From: Flavobacteriales bacterium
GTDB taxonomy: Bacteria > Bacteroidota > Bacteroidia > Flavobacteriales_F > PHOS-HE28
Direction: 5' to 3'
NCBI GenBank assembly: GCA_016715895.1
Contig: JADJXH010000004.1
Location: 806,001-870,000, forward strand
DNA: 64,000 nt
A program made the translations under genes and the position numbers. This document shows, piece after piece, positions 9,003-18,641 of the stretch (its first letter is position 1; each line of letters begins with the position of its first letter). Under the pieces are notes generated by a model that made no database searches, was not told the DNA's origin, and saw nothing but the letters and a program-made list of their open reading frames with translations.

Positions 9003-11148
9003 GCCGTCGGGGACGAAAAGGGCCGCACCGGACGGCCATCCGCCGGGTCCACCCACAGTTCCGTGGCCGTGTCCGCACGGCCTTTCCAGCCCGCCAGCCG
9101 CAGGCCGCGTGCGGGGAGGGCCTCAACGCGCAGGGGGGCTCCGGCGAAGCCTGTGACGCCGTGCGCCCCGGGCGCCAGGGGGATCCCGTCCAGCAGCAGC
9201 CGGCCCTCGCGCGCCTCGGGGGCATGCAGCATCACCTGATGAAGGTCCGCCCCAGCGTGCCGGGCCAGGTCGCGCAGCACATGCCGCGAGCGCTGCAGGG
9301 CGTGGCCGCGCAGGTCGGCATGGCTCTCCTCCGCCGAGGGCATCACCATGCGTTCGTGCCACAGGGCATGGTCGGTGCGCATCAGGTCGGCGTGGGCCGC
9401 GTAGAGGCTGTCGGCGAGTGCGGCCGCGGAGCGGGGCTCCAGCACGGTGGCGGCCAGGGTGGCGAGGCGCGCGAGCAACAGCGGCCGCAGTTCTGGATGG
9501 TCCAGCAGAGCGGACAGATAGGGCGCCGCAGGCAGCGGGGCCTCTGCGATGCGGTCCACGCTCGGGTCGTCCGGCGGTGCCCACAGGTCCATGTCGTACA
9601 GCACCCAGCGCCAGCGCCCGCCGGGCTGTGCGGGTCGCCAGCAGCGCATGTTGAGGTCGTGGTCGGCGCGTCCGGTCCACAGGTCGAAACAGGCCAGTTC
9701 CACCAGGCTCTCCACGTCGATCGCCGCCTGCAGGCTGTCCAACGGCGCGCGCCGGGCGAGCAGGTCGAGGGCACGGTCATAGGGGGCGCGATCGCCTTTC
9801 ACCACCCGTCCTTCAGGGCCTTCCACGATGTCCAGGTGCTCGGCCTCCGCGCGCGTCAGCAGGAAGTCCTCGTTCTTGGCCGGCAGCAGGCGGTAGGCGC
9901 CCTGGGGCTCGCCGTTCAGCGTGAGCGGGACGGGTACGCCGGGCTGCACCTCGAGCCGGTCGCCGGCACGGTGCACGGCCACCTCGGCGAACAGGTTGCG
10001 GAGCAGGGCATGCGGCGTGGCGTCGGCGCGGAGCACCACGTTGCGCCAGGTGGTCGCCCCGGGCAGGGGCAGATGCGGCTCACCGTCCGACGTGCTGAGG
10101 TTGAAGGAGCGTTTGGGCAGGCTGCGCGACCCGGAGCCCGAGAGGCGCAGGCGGACGGCCGTCGCGGCGGTATCCGCCATTCCGGGCAGGACGACGTGCG
10201 CGGGGCGCACCCAGGCCTCGCCGGTCCGGGTGTGGTTGGCCCGCTGTCCCGTGCTCAACAGTCCGCGCTCCGGGTCGTGCAGCTCGTCGGGGGCGATGCA
10301 CAGCATCACCTCCGCGCCGGGTCCTTCGCGGGCCACCCAGCGCTCGGCGCTGGGCAGCAGGTCGTTCCTCCAGGCCGCGGCGCGCAGGGTGCGGCCCTCC
10401 GGCACGGTCACCGGTCCGGTGGCCACGGTGCCCTGCTCCAGGGTGGGCGGGCTGCCGTCCAGCGTGTAGCGCACGGTGCAGCCGGCACAGGCGACGAGTC
10501 GGACCCCATCCGTGCCGGCTTCGGCCACCGGGGCCGGAGCGCGGCCCCGGATCACCTGGTCGGCGTGGTTGGGGGCACCGGGGCCGGGCACGGGCAGGTA
10601 GCTCCACGTACCGGACCCGTCCGGCAGGCGGCCGATGGATACGCCGGGGGGGACCGCCGGCCAGCTGAAGGCGTCGAGCAGGCGGCTTCCGCCGGAACCG
10701 AAGAGCAGCAGATCGCCGCCGGAGGCGGGCAGGTGCAGCAGGGGGGGATCGTGTGCGGCGGTGGTCCCGCGGGAGCCCTGCACGCGCACCACGCGCCGTT
10801 CGCCCGGCGCCAGCAGGGGCTGTGGGGGCAGGGTGCTGCGATATCCGCCCCGCACCAGCTGAAGCCCGGCCAGGTCCACCGGCCGCTCTCCGGCATTGAA
10901 GAGCTCCACCCAGCCGGAGTCCCGCGGGTGCACCATGGGGTACAGTTCGTTGATGCGCACCTGCTGGCCCCTGGCGGGTGATGTGGCGTGGAGCGCCAAC
11001 AGCACGAGCACAAGGGGAGCGCACCGGCGGGACATGGCGCCAAAGGTGGGAATGCCGCGGATGTGTCCGCCGTGGGGCGGCCGGGCCGGGGGACCGATGG
11101 TGGAGCGACGAACGGCTGATGCGGCGCCCGGGGGCGCTGCGGTCTGCT

Positions 11149-11156
11149 TACCTTGG
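11149..11156 (+). promoter_or_regulatory. -7-like element TACCTTGG
   Basis: Near-match to TAnnTTTG, 25 bp upstream of the ATG at 11181. Confidence 0.4.
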
Positions 11157-11180
11157 CGCACCTCAATCCGAACCGCGACC

Positions 11181-12572
11181 ATGCGCCATTCGACCCTTCT
11201 GCTTCTGACCGGCCTCTCGCTGAGCGCCATGGGCCAAGGCACCATCACCAACGTGCAGATCACGCCCAATCCGATCACCGAGTGCACGTTCATGAACGTG
11301 ACCGTGATCGGCACCATCCCGGGCAACGCCCAGGTGACGGGGTTCACGCCCGGGCAGACCGGCAACACGATCGCGTCGTGATGAACGCATCGGGCACCGG
11401 TGGGGGCACGGGATCGTTCAACCAGCCCCCTGCCCCCATTGGGGCCGTACCCGGCGGGCACGTATACCATCCAGGTGTCGCTGGACCTCAACGGCACGGT
11501 GGTGGACACCGAGACGCTTCAACGCACCGTGCAGCCGGGCGTGAACCCGGATGCGGGCATCGATGCCTCTGTGTTCGGCGTGTGCGATACGGACCCGAAC
11601 TTCCTGCTCATCAACGAGCTGGGCGGATCGCCCGATCCCGGGGTGTGTGGACCAACCCGCTGAACCAGCCGCACAGCGGCAACTTCAACCCGGGCACCGA
11701 TCCCGGCGGGTTCTACCTGTACACCATCGAGGCCCTTGCGCCGTGCAGCACCGTGCAGAGCAGCGTGTACATCGAATACGCGCCGAACGGCGATCCCGGT
11801 GACGATGGCGCGGTGACCGTGTGCGTGAACGGAGCCCCGGTGGACCTGTTCGCCAACCTGCAAGGGCACGCCGCAGACCGGCGGAACGTGGAGCGGTCCC
11901 AGCCCGGTGGTGAACGGCCAGTACGACCCGGCCACCATGACCCCTGGCGCTTACGTGTACACCGTGCCGGGCATCGGCAACTGCGGCGACCCCTCGGCCA
12001 CCGTCACGGTCACCGAGGCCAACCTGCCCAACGCGGGCACCGCGGTCCCCATCACCGCCTGTGAGACGGACACCAGCCTGACCCTGAGCGCCGGGCTCAC
12101 CGGCAACCCGCTGCAGACCGGAGTGTGGCTCGATCCGCAAGGCTTCCCGCTCGGTCCCTACAACGTGGTCATCAACCCGTCGATCTACGGCGCGGGCAAC
12201 CTCACGTTCCGCTATGTGGCCATCAACACCTTCTGCCCGAATGACACCACGATCGTCCCGGTGACGCTGCTGGCGGCCCCGTGCGACATCAGTGTGCAGG
12301 AGAACGCCGCAGGGGTGACGCGCTTCACGGTGATGCCGAACCCGGCCCATGACCGCGCGACCATTGAAGTGGCCTTCACCGCCGGCCTGGGCAGCGTGCA
12401 GCTGGAGCTGCTGGGCACGGATGGCCGCCTTGCACGCCGTGCCCGCCTGGCGGGCAACGGCCGCACGGACCTGCGCCATGAGCTGGATCTCTCGGGTCTG
12501 GATGCCGGGGCCTACCTGGTGCGCCTCATCACCGACCGCGGCAGCGTGTCGCGCACCCTGGTGGTGGAGTAG
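11181..12572 (+). pseudogene. T9SS-sorted adhesin-like protein, interrupted by four frameshifts
   Basis: Reading across frames gives one continuous protein: signal peptide (MRHSTLLLLTGLSLSAMGQG), Ig/SprB-like repeat domains with the 'GGTWSGPSP...TPGAYVYTVPG' signature, and a type A T9SS sorting domain ('FTVMPNPAHDRATIEV...LDAGAYLVRLIT'). The frame breaks near 11378, in the C-run at 11426-11430, in the G-run at 11640-11643 and in the GGG at 11864-11866. In the three homopolymer cases adding or removing one base restores the expected reading. That is typical of homopolymer sequencing error rather than true decay, so the gene may be intact in the organism. Expected role: surface adhesin or matrix protein. 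Confidence 0.75.
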
Positions 12573-12593
12573 CGGCCGGCGCCATCGACCCTC

Positions 12594-12627
12594 GCGGGGC
12601 GGCGCATCGACCGATGCGCCGCCCCGC
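12594..12627. terminator. Bidirectional terminator hairpin
   Basis: A 16-bp perfect stem (GCGGGGCGGCGCATCG and its complement) with a two-base loop. It lies between the end of the T9SS gene and the stop of the opposite-strand small gene, so it can serve both convergent units. Confidence 0.6.
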
Positions 12628-12632
12628 GCGCT

Positions 12633-12776
12633 TCATAGGGCGTTGCGCGTCACCCAGTAGCGCCAGGCCACGAGCAGCTTCTTCGCCTTGCTGAGGCGGG
12701 TGAGGTCCTTGTCCCAGAGCTTGGGCAGCACCGCCTTGTTCAGGCGGGCCAGCAGGCGGAAGGCGGCGCGTCGCAT
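12633..12776 (-). CDS. Small basic conserved protein (47 aa)
   Basis: A 47-residue frame, ATG at 12776 and TGA at 12633-12635. It is highly basic and contains 'NKAVLPKLWDKDLTRLSKA' and a C-terminal 'AWRYWVTRNAL'. Proteins of this size ending in a W-R-Y-[WY]-V-T motif are widespread in Flavobacteria and are often mislabelled as SsrA-binding proteins; that label is not supported by any SmpB feature here. It starts 7 bp beyond the stop of the CDF transporter and probably shares its transcript. Function unknown. Confidence 0.7.
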   Translation of the reverse strand: MRRAAFRLLARLNKAVLPKLWDKDLTRLSKAKKLLVAWRYWVTRNAL

Positions 12777-12782
12777 GACGGA

Positions 12783-13697
12783 TCAGGAGCAGTTGGTGCC
12801 GCAGTCCTCGCCCTCCCACTCCAGTTCGATGGTGGCATGGTGGATGCCGAGCGCGCGCAACACCTCCCGGGCGCGGCACTTGATGTCGAGGGCCTCGCGG
12901 TGCTCCACATCGGCCACGACGAGGTGGACCGTGTGGACCACGAAACTGCCGTCGAGGCTCCAGGTGTGCTGGTCGTGCAGGTCGCGCACATGGGGGATCG
13001 CCAGCAGGCGTTCGCGCACGGCGGCCAGGTCGATGCCCTCGGGCACATGCTGCATCAGGATGGCGGTGCCGCGCCGCAGGGTGCCCACCGCGTTGAACAG
13101 GATGTAGCCGCTGATGCCCACGCTCAACAGCGGGTCCAGCACCACCCAGCCGGTGAAGTGGATCAGCACGGCGCCGACCAGCACGGCGGCCCAGCCCAGC
13201 ACGTCCTCCAGCAGGTGCAGGTAGGCGCCGCGTTCATTGAGGGTGGAGCCCGCGTGCAGGCGCCAGGCGGCCAGCCCGTTCATGGCCAGGCCGAAGAGGG
13301 CGATGCCGATCATGCCCGTGGTGTGCGGGGCTTCCGGGTGCAGGACCTTGGGCACGCTCACCACCAGCATGCCCACCGCCCCGGCGATGAGGACCAAACT
13401 GGTGAGCCAGCCCCCCAGCATGCTGAAGCGCCCGTAGCCGTAGCTGTACTGCGCATCGCGGCCCTTCAGCGCCACGCGTTGCAGCCACCATGCGGTGCCC
13501 AGCACCAGGCAGTCGCCCGCATCGTGGAGCGCATCGGTGAGCACGGCGATGCTGCCCGTCCACCAGCCGCCGGCCACCTCCACCCCGGTGAAGGCCAGGT
13601 TGATGAGGAAGGCCGTGCGCAACGCCCGCGCACCGTCGGCATGGACGTGGCCGTGCGGATGCGCGTGGTGCGTGTGGCCGGCGTGCACGTGTCCCAC
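12783..13697 (-). CDS. CDF-family metal cation transporter (CzcD/ZitB type)
   Basis: A cation diffusion facilitator that exports Zn2+ or similar ions by proton antiport. The His-rich N terminus ('HVHAGHTHHAHPHGHVHADG') is followed by six helices. The metal-site residues are in 'LTDALHDAGD' (helix II) and 'HLLEDVLGWAAVL' (helix V), and the cytosolic C-terminal domain has 'HDQHTWSLDG'. The GTG at 13697 is chosen because a TACCTTTC -7 element lies just upstream (13703-13710) and because family members begin directly with the His-rich stretch; the frame is open to 13787. Confidence 0.88.
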   Translation of the reverse strand: MGHVHAGHTHHAHPHGHVHADGARALRTAFLINLAFTGVEVAGGWWTGSIAVLTDALHDAGDCLVLGTAWWLQRVALKGRDAQYSYGYGRFSMLGGWLTSLVLIAGAVGMLVVSVPKVLHPEAPHTTGMIGIALFGLAMNGLAAWRLHAGSTLNERGAYLHLLEDVLGWAAVLVGAVLIHFTGWVVLDPLLSVGISGYILFNAVGTLRRGTAILMQHVPEGIDLAAVRERLLAIPHVRDLHDQHTWSLDGSFVVHTVHLVVADVEHREALDIKCRAREVLRALGIHHATIELEWEGEDCGTNCS

Positions 13698-13702
13698 GGG
13701 GG

Positions 13703-13806
13703 GAAAGGTAGGGGCGTGTGCGGGACCCGGGCCGGGTGGTGCTTGCCGCGGCGCCTGTTGCCCGGGGCGGAAGCACGGGCCGCTCACCTCCCCGCTGCTA
13801 CCTTTC
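13703..13806. promoter_or_regulatory. Divergent promoters for the CDF transporter and the 13811 gene
   Basis: TACCTTTC on the minus strand at 13703-13710 faces the transporter. TACCTTTC on the plus strand at 13799-13806 lies 4 bp before the ATG at 13811, implying a leaderless or nearly leaderless transcript there, or a start slightly further in. Confidence 0.45.
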
Positions 13807-13810
13807 GGCC

Positions 13811-14278
13811 ATGTCCACGCCTGCCGCCCCCGCGCCGCGCACCTTCGGTCAGAAGGTGGGGCGCCTCACGATCCGGTTGCTGCTCCTGGCCCTGGCCGTG
13901 CTGCTGGTCTGGCTGCTGTTCATCTACTTCGCGGTGTACAGCGAAGGCAGCCGCAGCGGCATGGTCATCAAGCTCAGCAAGCGGGGCGTGGTCTTCAAGA
14001 CCTGGGAGGGGCAGTTGAACATGCAGAGCTTCGGGGCGATCGATGCCTCGGGCGCGTCGCTCAACGAGGTGTTCAACTTCAGCGTGCAGAAGGGCAACGA
14101 CGTGCTCTACCGCGAACTGGAGGAGGCCAGCCTGAGCGGCGAGCGGGTGAACCTGCACTACGTGGAGCGCTATGCCCGGCTGCCGTGGCGGGGCGAGACG
14201 ACCTACTTCGTGACGCGGGTGGAACGCAACGGCGCGCCGGCGGCCTCGGACCTGGACAAGTCGCCCGTGGGGCATTGA
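13811..14278 (+). CDS. Conserved single-pass membrane protein
   Basis: A 155-residue protein with one transmembrane helix (about 20-45, 'LLLLALAVLLVWLLFIYFAV'). The soluble domain begins 'YSEGSRSGMVIKLSKRGVVFKTWEGQLN', a pattern found in many Bacteroidota proteins that are sometimes misannotated as 6-phosphogluconate dehydrogenase. I see no dehydrogenase motif. Its TGA overlaps the TCA (stop) of the convergent dnaG in the hexamer TGATCA. Function unknown. Confidence 0.8.
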   Translation: MSTPAAPAPRTFGQKVGRLTIRLLLLALAVLLVWLLFIYFAVYSEGSRSGMVIKLSKRGVVFKTWEGQLNMQSFGAIDASGASLNEVFNFSVQKGNDVLYRELEEASLSGERVNLHYVERYARLPWRGETTYFVTRVERNGAPAASDLDKSPVGH

Positions 14279-16171
14279 TCAGCCCACCACCACGCGGCCG
14301 GTCTTGCGGGAAAGGGCCACCTTGGCCGTGTTGAGGCGCATCTTCTCGCGCAGGATGCCGGCCTGCTGTTCGGGCTCGGTGGTGTCGCGCAGGCGCTCGT
14401 CCAGCTCCTCCAGCATGCGGTCCAGCCGGCGTTCGCGCAGGATGTCGATCCCCTCCTCCAGCGCGTCCAACAGCTTGTCGCGCTCGTGGGTGGTGTGGAT
14501 GCGGTGGCGCTCCTTCCAGTTGGGGCTCAACAGATGGCGCTCGGTGAGCAGGTCGATGGCCAGGTCGCGCCAGCCGGGCTGCTCGTGGCCGGCATAGCGG
14601 GCGGCGTCCACCGCGTGGCCCAGGTTGCTGGCGTGGCGATAGTCCAGGTAGATCTCCTTGAAGAGCGGCTCGTCGAACAGGATGTCGTCCAGGGCCAGCA
14701 GCTCGAACATGAGCTCGGCCACGCTGGTCTCCCCTTCGCTGGTGCTGCCATCCTCGTTCTGGAAGGGCACCAGGAGCCGCTCGTGCCCGTAGTTGAGGAG
14801 CATGCGGAGCAGGTCGCGCTCCTGGGCGTTGGTGCCCTTGATGGGTCCGGGCGGCGGCTGGGGCGCCTGCAGTTCCGGTGCCACGGCCTCCGGGGCATCC
14901 ACCGCACCCTGCTGCCTGCGGTGGGCCCGGCGCAGCACCTTGTTCAGTTCACTGATCAGGGCCTGCTCGCTCACCTCCAACAGGCGGCCGCACTGCTGGA
15001 TGTACAGCTGGCGCAGCACCTGGTCGGGGATGCGGGCGATGCTCTCCACGATGTCGTGGATGGCGGCGGCCTTGAGCACGGGATCGCCACCGGTGTCGCG
15101 CACCAGCAGTTCGGTCTTGAAGGCCAGGAAGTCCTTGGCGCTGTCGCGCAGGAAGGCCTCCACCTCGCCGCTGGGGCGGCTGCGCGCGAAGCTGTCGGGA
15201 TCCTCCCCTTCGGGGAAGAGCACCACCTTCACCCCCAGGCCCTCGGCCAGGATGAGGTCGATGCCGCGCAGGCTGGCCTTGATGCCGGCGGGGTCGCCAT
15301 CGTACAGGATGGTGACCTGCCGTGCGTACCGCTTGATCAGCCGTACCTGGTCCTCGGTGAGGCTGGTGCCGCTGCTGGCCACCACGTTGTGGATGCCGGC
15401 CTGGTGCAGGCTGATGACATCGGTGTAGCCCTCCACCAGCAGGCAGGTGCCGCTGTCGGCGATGGCCTTCTTGGCGAAGTGGATGCCGTAGAGCGAGCGG
15501 CTCTTGATGTAGAGGGCGCTCTCCGGGCTGTTGAAGTACTTGGGCAGCTTCTTGTCGCTGCGCAGGGTGCGGGCGCCGAAAGCGATCACCTGCCCGCCCA
15601 GGCCGTGCACCGGGAAGGTGACGCGGCCGGCGAAGAAGTCCCACGCGGTGCCGTCCTCGCGGCGTTTGATCCATCCGGCCTTCTCCAGCAGCTCCGGGTC
15701 GAAGCCCTGGGCCTGGGCGGCGGTGGCGAAGGCGGCGCCCTGCTCGGGCACGTAGCCCAGCTGGAAGGTGCGGATCGCCTCGTCGCGGAAGCCGCGTTCG
15801 CGGAAGTAGGCCAGGCCGATGCGGCGGCCCTCGTCGGTGTCCCACAGCCGGCCCACGCTCCAATCGGTGGCGAAGCGCTGGATGGCGGCCAGGCTCTCGC
15901 GTTCGCTGTGCTCCAGCTGCTGCTCCGGCGTGGCTTCGGCCTCGGGAAGGTCGACGTTGTAGCGCTTGGCCAGCCAGCGGATGGCCTCCACGTAGCTGAG
16001 GTGCTCGTGCTTCTGGAGGAAGGTGATGGCATCACCGGCCTCGCCGCAGCCGAAGCACTTGAAGATGCCCAGGGCCGGGCTGACGTTGAAGCTGGGCGTC
16101 TTCTCGTTGTGGAAGGGGCACAGGCCCAGGTACCAGGGCCCCTTGCGCTTCAGGGCCACGAAATCGCCCAC
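14279..16171 (-). CDS. dnaG: DNA primase
   Basis: DnaG makes the RNA primers for replication. The N-terminal CHC2 zinc finger is present ('CPFHNEKTPSFNV...FKCFGCGEAGD'), followed by the TOPRIM core ('CLLVEGYTDVISL' and 'VTILYDGDPAGIKA') and a C-terminal helicase-interaction region. The first acceptable start in frame is GTG 16171, but the frame and the expected conservation continue upstream ('DAIQRAKDAFCVEEVVGDFV') to about 16255 without any ATG, GTG or TTG. A TACCTTCG element at 16256-16263 faces this gene. The true start is therefore probably obscured by a base error or uses a rare codon. Confidence 0.93.
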   Translation of the reverse strand: MGDFVALKRKGPWYLGLCPFHNEKTPSFNVSPALGIFKCFGCGEAGDAITFLQKHEHLSYVEAIRWLAKRYNVDLPEAEATPEQQLEHSERESLAAIQRFATDWSVGRLWDTDEGRRIGLAYFRERGFRDEAIRTFQLGYVPEQGAAFATAAQAQGFDPELLEKAGWIKRREDGTAWDFFAGRVTFPVHGLGGQVIAFGARTLRSDKKLPKYFNSPESALYIKSRSLYGIHFAKKAIADSGTCLLVEGYTDVISLHQAGIHNVVASSGTSLTEDQVRLIKRYARQVTILYDGDPAGIKASLRGIDLILAEGLGVKVVLFPEGEDPDSFARSRPSGEVEAFLRDSAKDFLAFKTELLVRDTGGDPVLKAAAIHDIVESIARIPDQVLRQLYIQQCGRLLEVSEQALISELNKVLRRAHRRQQGAVDAPEAVAPELQAPQPPPGPIKGTNAQERDLLRMLLNYGHERLLVPFQNEDGSTSEGETSVAELMFELLALDDILFDEPLFKEIYLDYRHASNLGHAVDAARYAGHEQPGWRDLAIDLLTERHLLSPNWKERHRIHTTHERDKLLDALEEGIDILRERRLDRMLEELDERLRDTTEPEQQAGILREKMRLNTAKVALSRKTGRVVVG

Positions 16172-16282
16172 GACCTCCTCGACGCAGAAGGCGTCCTTGG
16201 CGCGTTGGATGGCATCGTAGGCGATCTCGGGGCGGCCCGCGCGTTCAGCGGGGATCGAAGGTACGCAGCGGGTGAACGACGG

Positions 16283-16729
16283 TCACCGTTCGGCCGTCAC
16301 CGTGCCGGTGCTGTCGTAGACCACGGTCTTGATGAGGGCCCCCGCCGGGTCGTGGAAGCGCCATTCGCCCACCGGGGTGCCCTTGTGATGCTGGCCCTGG
16401 TAACGCACCGTTCCGTTGGTGTGGAAGACCACCACGGGGCCCTGGGCCTTGCCGTCTTGGTATTCCGTCTGGCTCAACAGGCGGCCCTGGGGGGTGAAGC
16501 TGCGCCAGATACCCTTGCGTTGCCCGTCGCGCAGCACGCCGCGCAGGGTGGTGCCGTCAGGCAGCTGCTGCACCTGGGGGCCGTTGAGGGTGTCGCGGGG
16601 GACGCCGGCGGCGGTCGGCACCTGGTCGGGGGCGGGGGTGGGGGCGGGGCTGCCGCAGCCGGGCGCGAGCGTAAGGACCGACAGGGCGGCGGCGAAGGGG
16701 AGGGAGCGGAGGCGCATCGGGCGGGTCAT
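16283..16729 (-). CDS. Lipoprotein with MORN/YwqK-like repeats
   Basis: A 148-residue protein with a lipoprotein signal (lipobox 'LAPGC', Cys about residue 25). Tandem repeats of the MORN/YwqK type follow: 'GVLRDGQRKGIWRSFTPQG', 'TEYQDGKAQGPVVVFHTNG', 'YQGQHHKGTPVGEWRFHDPAG'. YwqK-type proteins are called antitoxins in databases by weak association, but most Bacteroidota members are envelope lipoproteins of unknown role. Its ATG overlaps the stop of the upstream prenyl synthase by 4 bp, so translation is likely coupled. Confidence 0.8.
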   Translation of the reverse strand: MTRPMRLRSLPFAAALSVLTLAPGCGSPAPTPAPDQVPTAAGVPRDTLNGPQVQQLPDGTTLRGVLRDGQRKGIWRSFTPQGRLLSQTEYQDGKAQGPVVVFHTNGTVRYQGQHHKGTPVGEWRFHDPAGALIKTVVYDSTGTVTAER

Positions 16730-17712
16730 TTCTCACGGTCGACGGTGAGCTGCACGAGCCCCTCGAGGGCGCGGCGTGCGGGCGTGTCGGCGAAGGTGTG
16801 CAGCACGGCCAGGGCCTGGTCGCGGTGCTCCAGCATGCGCTGGTGGGCATGGTCCACGCCGCCGGCCTCCACCACACGGCGCACCAGGCGGTCCACGGCG
16901 GCGGGGTCCTGCTGGCGGGCCTTCACGGTGCGCACCATCCAGCGCCGATCCGCGGTGGGCACCTGGCGGAGGGCGTGGATCAGGGGCAGGGTGAGCTTGC
17001 GCTCCTTGATGTCGAGCCCGGTGGGCTTGCCGGTGCGGGCGCTGCCGTGGCCGCCGATGGGGTAGTCGAAGAGGTCGTCCTTGATCTGGAACGCGATGCC
17101 GGCCAGTTCGCCGAAGCGGCGCATGCGCTCCACCTCCTCGGCGGTGGCGCCACCGGCCGCGGCCCCGCTGGCGCAGCAGGCGGCGATGAGGCTCGCGGTC
17201 TTCTGGCGGATGATGTCGAAGTAGACCTCCTCGCTGAAGTTGAGCGAGCGGGCCTTCTCCAGCTGCAGCAGCTCGCCCTCGCTGATCTCGCGCACGGCGC
17301 GGCTCACGATGCGCAGCAGCTCGAACTGGCCCTTGTCCACGGCGAGCAGCAGGCCGCGGCTCAGCAGGTAGTCGCCCACCAGCACGGCGATCTTGTTCTT
17401 CCACAGGGCGTTGATGCTGAAGAAGCCGCGGCGCAGCGGGCTGCCGTCGACCACATCGTCGTGCACCAGGGTGGCGGTGTGCAGCAGTTCGATGAGGCTG
17501 GCGGCCACGAAGCCGTCGTCGTTCACCGGTCCGAAGTGGCGGGCGCTGAGCAGGGTGAACATGGGCCGCATCTGCTTGCCCTTGCGCTTCACGATGTAGT
17601 GCATCACCCGGTCCAGCAGCGCCACGCGGCTGCGCATGGCCTCGCGGAAGCGCCCCTCGAACACGCGCATCTCCTCCGCGATCGGGCGCTGGATCTCCTC
17701 GAGGCTGGGCAT
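16726..17712 (-). CDS. Trans-polyprenyl diphosphate synthase (IspB-like)
   Basis: This enzyme condenses isopentenyl diphosphate onto an allylic primer, probably making the menaquinone side chain. Both Asp-rich motifs are visible: DDVVD in 'LVHDDVVDGS' and DDLFD in 'QIKDDLFDY'; 'KGKQMRPMFTLLSAR' forms part of the diphosphate site. The 328 residues from ATG 17712 fit the family. The frame is open further upstream, but that part contains the divergent promoter region, including a CATCTTTG element at 17731-17738. Confidence 0.93.
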   Translation of the reverse strand: MPSLEEIQRPIAEEMRVFEGRFREAMRSRVALLDRVMHYIVKRKGKQMRPMFTLLSARHFGPVNDDGFVAASLIELLHTATLVHDDVVDGSPLRRGFFSINALWKNKIAVLVGDYLLSRGLLLAVDKGQFELLRIVSRAVREISEGELLQLEKARSLNFSEEVYFDIIRQKTASLIAACCASGAAAGGATAEEVERMRRFGELAGIAFQIKDDLFDYPIGGHGSARTGKPTGLDIKERKLTLPLIHALRQVPTADRRWMVRTVKARQQDPAAVDRLVRRVVEAGGVDHAHQRMLEHRDQALAVLHTFADTPARRALEGLVQLTVDREK

Positions 17713-17780
17713 GTTCCGGGGGCGGGCTGGCAAAGATGCGCACGGACCGGGCGGTGGCCGCGCGGATCGGTGCGGCGCCT

Positions 17781-17788
17781 TACATTCG
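17781..17788 (+). promoter_or_regulatory. -7 element TACATTCG
   Basis: Lies 7 bp before the ATG at 17795, so the mRNA leader would be very short. Confidence 0.4.
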
Positions 17789-17794
17789 TGGGGC

Positions 17795-18526
17795 ATGCGC
17801 ACCTCCCCGCTCCGCGTCGCCCCCCTGCTCGCCGTGGTCGCCGCCCTGCTGCTGGCCGCTCCGGCTTGGGCGCAGGGCAAACCGGCCAAGAAGAAGACCG
17901 GCGTGGTGCTGTACCGCGACATGGTGGCGGCCAAGTGGGACACGGTGAAGTGCGTGAAGAACGCCATCAAGCTCAACCCGCTGCTCTTCTTCCGCGGCGA
18001 GATCCCGCTGCTGTACGAGCGCGCCCTGTCCCACCGCCTCAGCATGGAGCTGGGCGTGGGCTTCACGTGGCGCAACTACCTCAACCTGAGCGTGGGCAAC
18101 AACGATGCGGACGACTACGGGGCGGGCACCAACATCATCGCCAAGCCCACCTACCACCTGGGCATCCGCTGGTACCACACGGACGACATCGAGCCGCAGG
18201 GCTGGTACACGCAGCTCGGCTTTGCGCACATCGAGTATGTCAAGGACATCAAGGAGAAGAACCCGGACGGTTCGTTCAGCACGGTGAAGAACCGGGATGA
18301 ACGGATCTACAACGACATCCGGCTGTTGAGCGGGTACCAGCTCCTCAGCGCCAGCAGCAACTGGCTGTTCGACGTGTATGGCGGTGTGGCCCTCCGCAAC
18401 CGGAGCCTGCAGATCGTCAACGAATCGCTGGACCTGGTCACCGACAAGTGGACCTACACCGTGGAGGAGAAGAACGACATCGTGCCGGCCTTCTTCCTGG
18501 GCGTGAAGGTGGGCCTGGGCTTCTAG
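17795..18526 (+). CDS. Outer-membrane beta-barrel protein
   Basis: The 243-residue protein has a signal peptide (about 1-27, ending 'APAWAQG'). Amphipathic strands are rich in aromatic residues, and the protein ends 'GVKVGLGF' with the terminal Phe expected for barrel assembly. Segments such as 'EIPLLYERALSHRLSMELGVGF' resemble the DUF3575-like Bacteroidota barrels. No enzymatic motif. It is monocistronic and converges with rlmN across the inverted-repeat element. Confidence 0.75.
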   Translation: MRTSPLRVAPLLAVVAALLLAAPAWAQGKPAKKKTGVVLYRDMVAAKWDTVKCVKNAIKLNPLLFFRGEIPLLYERALSHRLSMELGVGFTWRNYLNLSVGNNDADDYGAGTNIIAKPTYHLGIRWYHTDDIEPQGWYTQLGFAHIEYVKDIKEKNPDGSFSTVKNRDERIYNDIRLLSGYQLLSASSNWLFDVYGGVALRNRSLQIVNESLDLVTDKWTYTVEEKNDIVPAFFLGVKVGLGF

Positions 18527-18566
18527 TGAGCGTGAGTGGCGGGTCCTAAGTAGCGAGTGGCGATTA

Positions 18567-18612
18567 CCGAGTGGCGAGTGAATGCCCCAAGGGGACATCA
18601 CTCGCCACTCGG
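18567..18612. repeat. Inverted repeat of the GAGTGGCGAGTG family
   Basis: CCGAGTGGCGAGTG at 18567-18580 pairs perfectly with its complement at 18599-18612 around an 18-base loop. Further half-copies flank it (18531-18565 and up to 18650). It sits between two convergent genes and may act as a terminator. The same words build the tandem array at 59440-59780. Confidence 0.6.
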
Positions 18613-18641
18613 TGCGTTGGCCCCGTGGGGGCACTCGCCAC

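Noticed and set aside
13811..14278. 6-phosphogluconate dehydrogenase label for this gene family
   Set aside because: The protein is too short and lacks any NADP or substrate motif; it is a single-pass membrane protein.
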